17,307 bases of DNA from CAVQCA01 sp963710815 (GTDB lineage: Bacteria; Pseudomonadota; Gammaproteobacteria; UBA9214). Shown here in pieces: positions 1-6,435 of the stretch. Made by a program: the position numbers and the translations under genes. The stretch is taken from assembly GCA_963710815.1 (NCBI GenBank), contig CAVQCA010000149.1:1-17307 (forward strand), given 5' to 3'. The notes beneath the pieces were generated by a model. It was not told the DNA's origin, did no database searches, and saw only the letters and a program-made list of their open reading frames with translations. Every line of letters begins with the position of its first letter. Positions within the stretch are counted from its first letter, which is position 1.

Positions 1-57
1 TACCCACATAATAACCGAGGGCCTCGCTCAGGTTCTTTTGTCGGCATATTTTACCGG

Positions 58-231
58 TCAGGCCCTTATCAGGCGCAGGCCGATCAGCGCCATCAGCAGT
101 GCGAAAATCCGCCGCAGGACCGGTTGCGGCAGGTCATGCGCAAGGCGTAAGCCGAGCGGCGCCGGCACCAGGACAGGCCAGCAGTTCAGTCGTCGTTCGA
201 CAGGGTCGACCGGTGGCAGGCAAGACGATAC
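58..231 (-). pseudogene. 3' remnant of a TauE/SafE (TSUP) family permease gene
   Basis: Read on the minus strand, an open frame of 57 codons ends in TGA at 58-60. Its last 40 or so residues (from WPVLVPAPLG, through LRLAHDLPQP, to GLRLIRA) resemble the C-terminal end of sulfite-exporter TauE/SafE permeases: a glycine-rich turn, a basic amphipathic stretch with Leu-Pro, and a final hydrophobic helix ending in an arginine-rich tail. The family is usually about 250 residues with seven or eight membrane segments, so nearly all of the gene is missing. The frame closes upstream at a TGA (232-234) directly beside the repeat element that starts at 235, so the break coincides with the element border. 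No start codon or ribosome site is visible. Identity rests on recalled family character over a short stretch and is therefore moderate. I see nothing supportable in bases 1-57 except a short palindrome at 16-26. Confidence 0.5.
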
Positions 232-234
232 TCA

Positions 235-516
235 AGTGAGAAGTAATGAAGTGAAAAGTGAAAGGAAAAATCATGATGGCCACGGAATCCACGGAAGAAC
301 ACGGAAAAATATTAATATTTACAACTTGTTACATTAATTTCTCAGTCCTTGATCCTTTGGAGGTTTATGTTCGTCACGCCGTGATTTTGCACCTCCCTGA
401 ATTCTGCCAGGCAATCCTTCTTGATTTTATATTTTGTTATTTCCGTGTTCTTCCGTGGATTCGGTGGCCATTCCTTGCGTCAGGTCTCCCCCTCACTTCT
501 CACTTCTCACTCCCCC
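235..516. repeat. Nested inverted-repeat element with short-period arms
   Basis: Two inverted-repeat pairs lie one inside the other. The inner arms, 276-307 and 440-471, match at 31 of 32 positions; the one mismatch is G284 opposite G463. They are made of CACGGAA-like units. The outer arms, 235-264 and 491-516, are made of AGTGARA-like units; AGTGAGAAGT at 235-244 pairs perfectly with 502-511 and the rest pairs imperfectly. The 132-nt core (308-439) is much more AT-rich than the surroundings. It holds a perfect 14-bp palindrome at 307-320, a hairpin pair 359-364/391-396, and a smaller dyad at 374-384 inside that. No transposase is encoded. Open frames crossing the element look like by-products of the repeats. 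The element separates the truncated permease gene from the dehydrogenase, whose stop codon lies only about 10 bp beyond the right outer arm. Confidence 0.85.
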
Positions 517-526
517 CTTCTCACCA

Positions 527-1891
527 TCATTTAACCCACAGCGTCTTGGCGTTCATGAACTCGTGCATGCCGAGCCGGGACAGTTCCCGGCCGTAGCCGG
601 AATGCTTGATGCCGCCGAAGGGCAGGCGGGGGTCGCTTTTGACCAGGCCGTTGACAAAGACGCAGCCGCATTCAATCCGGCGCGCCACGCGCTCCCCGCG
701 CGTGCTGTCGCGAGTCCAGACGCTGCCGCCCAGGCCGAACTCGGAATCGTTGGCGATGCGCACGGCCTCCTCCTCGTCGCGCGCCCGGATCACGGTGGCG
801 ACCGGCCCGAACAATTCCTCGCCCCAGGCGCGCATGCCGGGGGTGACGTGATCCAGGATCGAGGGCTGGTAAAAGGCGCCCGGACCCTCCAGGGGACGAC
901 AGCCGGTCACCGCCACAGCGCCGGCGGCCAGGCTGTCCCGGACCTGTGCATGCAGTTCATCGCGCAGGTCCGGGCGCGCCAGCGGGCCAACCTGGATCGC
1001 CTCATCCATCGGATCGCCGACCACCAGCGCCTCGACCCCCGCCTTGAAACGGCGCAGGAATTCCTCCGCGAGGTCGCCCACAAGGATAAAGCGCTTGGCG
1101 GCGATGCAACTCTGCCCGCTGTTGAGAAACCGTGAAGTGACCGCGGCCGGCACCGCCAGTTCCAGATCCGCATCCTCCAGCACCACGAAGGCATCCGAAC
1201 CGCCCAGCTCGAGCACCGATTTCTTGATCCCGCGACCGGCGGCGGCGGCCACCTCGCGCCCGGCCGGTTCACTGCCGGTCAGCGTCACGGCACTGATGCG
1301 CGGGTCGCCGATGACGCCGCCCACCTGGGCCGAGGAGATCATCAGGCTGCGAAACACCCCGGCGGGGAAACCCGCTTCGGTGAACACCGACTCGATGGCG
1401 AGGGCGCATTGCGGGACGTTCGAGGCGTGCTTCAGCAGGCCGGTGTTACCGGCCATCAGCGCCGGGGCGGCGAAACGGAGCACCTGCCAGAAAGGGAAAT
1501 TCCACGGCATGACCGCGAGCACGACGCCGAGCGGCTGCCACGCCACCAGGCTGCGGCCGGCATCGGACTCGATCGGCTCATCAGCGAGGAAGGCCGGGCC
1601 CTGCTCCGCGTAGAACTCGCACACCAAGGCGCATTTTTCGATCTCGGCACGCGCCTCCCGGATGGGCTTGCCCATTTCCAGCGTGATCAGGGTGGCATAA
1701 CGCTCCGCCTGCTCACGCAGCACGGCAGCCGCCTGGCGCAGCAGCGCGGCCCGCTCCCCCGTGAAGACATGCCGCCAGGAGGTGCTCGCCACAGCCGCCT
1801 CCTGCAGTGCCGATTCGAGCTCCGCCGGCGAGAATGCATCAACCACACGGAGTGTATTACCATTCACCGGATTCACGGATCTGAATGACAT
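527..1891 (-). CDS. sad: NAD(P)-dependent succinate-semialdehyde dehydrogenase, Sad/YneI type
   Basis: This aldehyde dehydrogenase of 454 residues, close to the length of E. coli Sad, likely oxidises succinate semialdehyde to succinate in the cytosol and so links 4-aminobutyrate-type catabolism to the TCA cycle. The Rossmann-associated PWNFPFW motif contains Asn131, which normally holds the oxyanion. The general base is Glu228 in SVLELGGSD and the nucleophile is Cys262 in NSGQSCIAAKRF. The ELGGSD and ECG.FVNG signatures and the C-terminal GYGRELS.LGMHEF stretch match Sad better than GabD. The ATG has a good ribosome site (GAGGAGAT, about 4 nt upstream). It is divergent from slt with about 40 bp between the predicted starts. 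No GABA aminotransferase or regulator lies alongside, so the physiological substrate is inferred from family only; related short-chain aldehydes are possible. Confidence 0.88.
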   Translation of the reverse strand: MSFRSVNPVNGNTLRVVDAFSPAELESALQEAAVASTSWRHVFTGERAALLRQAAAVLREQAERYATLITLEMGKPIREARAEIEKCALVCEFYAEQGPAFLADEPIESDAGRSLVAWQPLGVVLAVMPWNFPFWQVLRFAAPALMAGNTGLLKHASNVPQCALAIESVFTEAGFPAGVFRSLMISSAQVGGVIGDPRISAVTLTGSEPAGREVAAAAGRGIKKSVLELGGSDAFVVLEDADLELAVPAAVTSRFLNSGQSCIAAKRFILVGDLAEEFLRRFKAGVEALVVGDPMDEAIQVGPLARPDLRDELHAQVRDSLAAGAVAVTGCRPLEGPGAFYQPSILDHVTPGMRAWGEELFGPVATVIRARDEEEAVRIANDSEFGLGGSVWTRDSTRGERVARRIECGCVFVNGLVKSDPRLPFGGIKHSGYGRELSRLGMHEFMNAKTLWVK

Positions 1892-1932
1892 AGGGATCTC
1901 CTCTCAGCTGCCGAACTTGCCATACGCCGTCC

Positions 1933-3993
1933 GTGCCCAACCTGACACAATACCGGAAATGTCCCGGCAGCCACCCACCGGAGGCACCACACCTGGCCCG
2001 CGTTTCAATTATACAGGGGGACAGGCGCAACGCACCGCCGCGCGCGCACCGGCAGTGGCTGCAGTGGGCGGCACTCCTGCTGCTGGCGGCACTGTCCACG
2101 ATCCAGGCGAATACCGATCCGCTGCAGGCCCAGCGTGAGCGGTTTCTGGAAGCGCGCACGGCGCTGCTGGAGAACCGGCTCGACGAATTCCATACACTCA
2201 CCGCGCAGTTGCGGGATTACCCCCTGTACCCGTACCTGAAATTCTATGACCTGCGCAGCCGCCTGAACCGCGCGGATGAAAAAGAGGTCAGCCGCTTCCT
2301 GGTAAGCTACGCGGGACAACCGGTCGGCGACCGGCTGCGCGAGGCCTGGCTGTTCACCCTGGCGCGTGACCAGCGCTGGCCGCTGTTTCTCAAGTATTAC
2401 CGGCCATCGGCATCGGTGGACCTGCGATGCTACGACCTGCAGGCCCGTATGAAGACCGGGGACAGGCAGGGCCTGGTGAAAGACATCCTGCGGCTCTGGC
2501 TGACGGGGGAATCACGCCCCAGGTCCTGTGATCCGCCCTTCAGGTTTCTGGAGGACGGCGGTCACCTCGACAGGAAACGGATCTGGGCGCGCATCCGCCT
2601 GGCGATGCAGGATAATCACCCGGCGCTGGCCGGTTACCTGGCAAAACGCCTGCCGGATCAGGATCAGTCCTGGGTCAGGCTCTGGCGCGAAGCCAATGAC
2701 ATGCCAAGCCGCACGCTGGATGATCCCCGTCTGCGGGCTGACACACCGCTGGTGCGCGAAATTATCCTGCACGCGCTGCGCCGCATCGCCCGTTTCGACG
2801 CGGCCCAGGCACATGAAAAATGGCCAGCCATCCGGAAAAAACATGCCTTCGACGCCAAAGACATAGCCACACTCGAGGGCTACATCGCCTTCGCCGCCGC
2901 CACCCAGCACATCCCGCAGGCGCATGCCTGGCTGTCGGCGCTGCCCGCGCGCGCGGAAGACCGGCGCATCCGCGAATGGCGCATCCGCACCGCGATAGAC
3001 GGCCAGGACTGGGCCGCAGTGCGAAAACACATAACGGCCCTGCCGGCGCAGGAACGCAATACCGCCGAGTGGCGCTACTGGCTGGCCTATGCCCTGGAGA
3101 AGACCGGTGAACACGAGGAAGCCAGGGGCCGTTATGAGGAACTGGCGAAGGACCGCAGCTACTATGGCTTCCTCGCTGCCGACGCCCTGCGCCAACCTTA
3201 CAACATGGGGAACAAGCCGATCGCCGGCGACGCCGCCAAACTGAAGACCCTGTCCCGCCGCCCCGACCTGGTTCGCGCCCATGAACTGTACCGCGCCGAC
3301 CTGCTGAGCGATGCCCGCCGGGAATGGGCCCATGCCACCCGGCATATGAACCAGGAGGAGCTCGAACTGGTCTCCGTACTGGCCAGCCAGTGGGGATGGC
3401 GCGACCGCGCCATCCTGACCGTCGCCCGCAGCGGCAACTATAACGACCTGAAGCTGCGTTTTCCGCTGGATCACCTGGACAGCGTGCACCGGCATGCCGA
3501 CAAAAACAGCCTGGACGCCGGACATGTCTTTGCCGTCATACGCCAGGAGAGCGCCTTCAACCAGGACGCCCGCTCCGCGGCCGGTGCCATGGGACTGATG
3601 CAGCTGATGCCCGGCACCGGCAGGCTGACGGCGCGGCACAACAACATACCCTATGCCGGAACAGGAGCACTGCTCGATGCCGACAGGAACATCCAGCTCG
3701 GCACCAGCTACCTGCGCCAGATGATGAACCGCTTTGGCGGCAACCCGGTGCTGGCGACGGCCGCTTACAACGCCGGGCCCCGGCGGGTGGAGCACTGGCT
3801 TCCCCAGGAGGGCAGCAAGCAGGCGGCGATCTGGATCGCCGCCATTCCCTATACGGAAACCCGCAACTACATACAGCGCGTGTTCGCCTACACTGCGATC
3901 TATGACTGGCGCATGCAGCGCCCGATCACCCCGCTCAGGAAGCGCATGCCACCGATCTACAGCACCTCGCACTACGATAACTCCAGCTCCTGA
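1933..3993 (+). CDS. slt: Soluble lytic murein transglycosylase (Slt70-like)
   Basis: This periplasmic enzyme cleaves the MurNAc-GlcNAc bond of peptidoglycan with formation of 1,6-anhydro ends, serving wall turnover and recycling. The protein has a hydrophobic signal segment (about residues 43-60, WAALLLLAALS), a long alpha-superhelical region rich in paired helices (about 65-510), and a C-terminal SLT domain. The catalytic glutamate is Glu539 in VIRQESAFN, followed by the family motifs GLMQLMPGT, AAYNAGP and NYIQRVFAY. The start is unsure. GTG at 1933 is the first start codon after an in-frame stop at 1891, but it leaves an unusually long stretch before the hydrophobic segment and has no clear ribosome site. 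No in-frame ATG, GTG or TTG occurs between it and the signal segment. A purine run at 2016-2022 is not followed by a canonical start. Slt70 of E. coli is slightly shorter. Confidence 0.9.
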   Translation: MPNLTQYRKCPGSHPPEAPHLARVSIIQGDRRNAPPRAHRQWLQWAALLLLAALSTIQANTDPLQAQRERFLEARTALLENRLDEFHTLTAQLRDYPLYPYLKFYDLRSRLNRADEKEVSRFLVSYAGQPVGDRLREAWLFTLARDQRWPLFLKYYRPSASVDLRCYDLQARMKTGDRQGLVKDILRLWLTGESRPRSCDPPFRFLEDGGHLDRKRIWARIRLAMQDNHPALAGYLAKRLPDQDQSWVRLWREANDMPSRTLDDPRLRADTPLVREIILHALRRIARFDAAQAHEKWPAIRKKHAFDAKDIATLEGYIAFAAATQHIPQAHAWLSALPARAEDRRIREWRIRTAIDGQDWAAVRKHITALPAQERNTAEWRYWLAYALEKTGEHEEARGRYEELAKDRSYYGFLAADALRQPYNMGNKPIAGDAAKLKTLSRRPDLVRAHELYRADLLSDARREWAHATRHMNQEELELVSVLASQWGWRDRAILTVARSGNYNDLKLRFPLDHLDSVHRHADKNSLDAGHVFAVIRQESAFNQDARSAAGAMGLMQLMPGTGRLTARHNNIPYAGTGALLDADRNIQLGTSYLRQMMNRFGGNPVLATAAYNAGPRRVEHWLPQEGSKQAAIWIAAIPYTETRNYIQRVFAYTAIYDWRMQRPITPLRKRMPPIYSTSHYDNSSS

Positions 3994-4040
3994 GCATTTT
4001 GTTATAGGATTCCCTGCCCACCACGCCACAGGATCAGCCC

Positions 4041-5006
4041 ATGACCAACCGCACCATCTGCCTGCTGGGGGGAACCGGATTCCTCGGTTATCACCTGGCG
4101 AACCGCCTGACACGTCAGGGTTACACGGTGAACATACTGACGCGCCGGCGCGAACGTCACCGGGAACTGCTGGTAAACCCGGGCATCCGGCTTATCGAGA
4201 CCGATGTGTTCAACAGCTTCGAGCTGCGCCAGAACTTCAGCGTGGCCGGCGCCGTCATCAATTTGATCGGCATCCTCAACGAAAGCAACGCCAAGGAAGG
4301 TGGCTTCGCGCGGCTGCACGCCGAATTACCGGGGCTGATCGCCGACGCCGCGGCCTCGGCCGGGGTCCCCCGCCTGCTGCACATGAGTGCGCTGCATGCC
4401 GACCCTCTGGAACCGGACAGCCGCTACCTGAAAAGCAAGGGTGTGGGTGAAGATTGTGTCCATGCGGCTGCGAACCGCAGTCTGCTGGTAACCAGTTTCA
4501 GGCCGTCGGTGATCTTCGGCCCGGGAGACAGCTTCTTCAACCGTTTCGCGGCCCTGCTGAGGATCTCGCCGCTGTTTTTTCCGCTGGCCTGTCCCGACAG
4601 CCGCTTCGCGCCGGTATATGTGGGCGATGTGGTCGAGGCGTTCTGTGTCGCGCTGGCGGATAAAGCCACCAGCGGTCGGCGTCTGGAATTATGCGGCCCG
4701 GACAGCTATACACTGAAGGAACTCGTGATCTACACACGCGACACCCTCGGCCTGAAAAAACCCGTCATCGGCCTGGGCGATGCGCTGTCACGCTGGCAGG
4801 CGCGCCTCCTCGGCGTGCTGCCGGGCAGGCCGTTCACCATGGACAATTACTATTCACTGCAGCACGCCAGTCTGTGCACGGACAATGCCCTGCCCTCACT
4901 CGGCATCACGCCGACCTCCGTCAAGGCCGTCGTGCCGACCTATCTCGCCGGCAGGAACCTGCGTGGGCGCTACCAGGGCTTCCGCCGGGTGGCGCGGCGA
5001 CAGTGA
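4041..5006 (+). CDS. Complex I NDUFA9-family NAD(P)-binding protein (atypical SDR)
   Basis: This is a 321-residue extended or atypical short-chain dehydrogenase. The dinucleotide-binding loop is GGTGFLG at residues 10-16, with TRRRER after strand 2 as a likely NADP-phosphate contact. INLIG follows strand 4, and a Tyr129-x3-Lys133 pair (YLKSK) occupies the active-site position. FRPSVIFGPGD and VYVGDVVEAF are hallmarks of the group related to the mitochondrial complex I subunit NDUFA9. In bacteria these proteins are often annotated as NDUFA9-like, but their substrate is generally unknown. No nuo genes are in the window, so no complex I role can be claimed from context. The gene lies 47 bp after slt and 35 bp before cca, all on the same strand, which suggests co-transcription. 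The ATG is clear, but its ribosome site (around AGGATC) is weak. Confidence 0.82.
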   Translation: MTNRTICLLGGTGFLGYHLANRLTRQGYTVNILTRRRERHRELLVNPGIRLIETDVFNSFELRQNFSVAGAVINLIGILNESNAKEGGFARLHAELPGLIADAAASAGVPRLLHMSALHADPLEPDSRYLKSKGVGEDCVHAAANRSLLVTSFRPSVIFGPGDSFFNRFAALLRISPLFFPLACPDSRFAPVYVGDVVEAFCVALADKATSGRRLELCGPDSYTLKELVIYTRDTLGLKKPVIGLGDALSRWQARLLGVLPGRPFTMDNYYSLQHASLCTDNALPSLGITPTSVKAVVPTYLAGRNLRGRYQGFRRVARRQ

Positions 5007-5041
5007 TCGAGGTTGCCGCTGGCCCGAAGTAGCCCTGATCC

Positions 5042-6208
5042 ATGGATATCTTCCTCGTCGGCGGTGCGGTGCGGGACAAACGCCTGGGGCTGCCCGTGCG
5101 GGAACGCGACTGGGTGGTGCTTGGTGCCACGCCGCAGGAGCTGACCAGCCAGGGTTTCATGCCAGTCGGCCGGGACTTCCCGGTATTCCTGCACCCGGTC
5201 ACCCGGGAGGAATACGCGCTGGCGCGCACGGAGCGCAAGACCGGACCTGGCTATACCGGTTTCGAAACCTGCTCCGATCCATCCATTACCCTGGAGGAGG
5301 ATCTGCGACGGCGCGATCTCACCATCAACGCCATGGCGGAGACGCCCGAGGGAGAGCTGATCGACCCCTACGGCGGCGCGGAGGATCTCGACAACGGCTT
5401 GCTGCGCCACGTCTCGGCGGCCTTCGCCGAAGACCCGGTCAGGATCCTGCGCGTGGCACGCTTCGCCGCGCGTTTCGCCCATTGGGGCTTTCGCGTCGCG
5501 CACGAAACCAATGCGCTCATGCGGCAGATGGTCGACGACGGCGAGGTCGATCACCTGGTACCCGAACGCGTCTGGGCGGAATTCGCGCGGGCGCTGGGGG
5601 AAAAGACCCCGTGGCGGTTCTTCGACGTGCTCGACGGTTGCGGTGCACTGGCAAGACTGTTCCCCGAAGTCGCGCCGCTGTACCGACAGGCACCCCCGGC
5701 GCGCCACGTTCACGCGGGCGGTGCATTTTCCACCTTGCAGGCAGCCGTAACGCTGGGTGCCGAACCGCCGGTGCGCTGCGCCGCCCTGGTATGTGATATC
5801 CGCCGTAATACGGGCAAGGCCTTCGACGCCCGGCGCCTGGCGGCGATGTGCACACGCCTGCGCGCCCCCGGCGCCTGGCGGGAGCTCGCCATGCTCGCCC
5901 TGCGCCACGTGGATCACGCCCATGCGGCCGCCACGCTCCCGGCCGCGGCCCTGCTCGAGCTGCTGACCGGCCTGGACGCCTTCCGGCGACCGGAACGCTT
6001 CGAGGACTTCCTGCTGGTCTGCCGGGCCGATGCCCGCCTGCCGAATGACAGGGAGGAATATCCGCCGGCGGACCGGTTGCAGACCGCACGCGATGCCGCC
6101 GCTGCGGTCGGAGTCAATGACCTCGTCGCGGCCGGAGAAAACGGCACGGTCATTGCCGGCCTCCTGCGCCAGCGCCGGATACTGGCGATTCAGGAGATAT
6201 CAGGCTAA
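5042..6208 (+). CDS. cca: CCA-adding tRNA nucleotidyltransferase with degenerate HD domain
   Basis: The enzyme adds or repairs the 3' CCA of tRNAs from CTP and ATP without a template. It is a class II (bacterial type) nucleotidyltransferase: VGGAVRD at residues 6-12, the metal-binding pair as ERD (Glu21, Asp23, where E. coli has two Asp), RRDLTINAMA from residue 90, and EDPVRILRVARFAAR around 132-146. These closely follow E. coli Cca. The C-terminal region differs. Where E. coli has the HD phosphohydrolase signature CHDLGK (His255, Asp256), this protein reads VCDIRRN (Cys251, Asp252). The HHGHG segment after it is deleted, and the upstream histidine of the motif is Phe. At 388 residues it is about 24 shorter than E. 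coli Cca. CCA addition should be intact, but the phosphatase and cyclic phosphodiesterase activities are probably lost. It may be co-transcribed with slt and the NDUFA9-like gene. A small hairpin at 6224-6236 follows the stop but lacks a T-tract. Confidence 0.93.
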   Translation: MDIFLVGGAVRDKRLGLPVRERDWVVLGATPQELTSQGFMPVGRDFPVFLHPVTREEYALARTERKTGPGYTGFETCSDPSITLEEDLRRRDLTINAMAETPEGELIDPYGGAEDLDNGLLRHVSAAFAEDPVRILRVARFAARFAHWGFRVAHETNALMRQMVDDGEVDHLVPERVWAEFARALGEKTPWRFFDVLDGCGALARLFPEVAPLYRQAPPARHVHAGGAFSTLQAAVTLGAEPPVRCAALVCDIRRNTGKAFDARRLAAMCTRLRAPGAWRELAMLALRHVDHAHAAATLPAAALLELLTGLDAFRRPERFEDFLLVCRADARLPNDREEYPPADRLQTARDAAAAVGVNDLVAAGENGTVIAGLLRQRRILAIQEISG

Positions 6209-6435
6209 CCTGCGCAGTCAGCAGGTGCTGTGCACCGGACTACGGGAATTGAAGCGAAATCGCTGTAATCGGGGTATGATCTCCGCGTGACTGTACTGCG
6301 CTTCGTCGGCTGCACCAATACGAAGCAATCTCGGGTTGCAAATCTCCCTGGTGCCGGTGGCCTGTTTCTTCAGCAGCGGGATTACTTTTCAACTTTTTTC
6401 TTTCAGAGCTCATTGATATCGGAGTTATGCCTTTT

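Noticed and set aside
38..337. Plus-strand open frame of 99 codons at the left edge
   Set aside because: It is antisense to the permease remnant and continues into repeat sequence. Its arginine and serine bias is typical of a shadow frame in GC-rich DNA.
235..516. CRISPR array or integron attC site
   Set aside because: The repeated units are only 7-9 nt and contiguous, without regular spacers, and there is no cas or integrase gene. The arms lack the paired core-site boxes of attC.
258..596. Open frame of 112 codons across the first repeat element
   Set aside because: It is made of the two repeat arms and runs into the antisense of the dehydrogenase 3' end. The protein it would give simply translates the inverted arms, with no domain.
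2512..4113. Minus-strand open frame of 533 codons
   Set aside because: It is an antisense shadow of slt, a consequence of strong GC bias at third codon positions. It has no recognisable domain, while slt shows clear catalytic motifs.
6209..6435. tRNA or riboswitch in the ppdK leader
   Set aside because: I found only one 7-bp stem and a small hairpin. No cloverleaf, T-loop signature or known aptamer core could be assembled.
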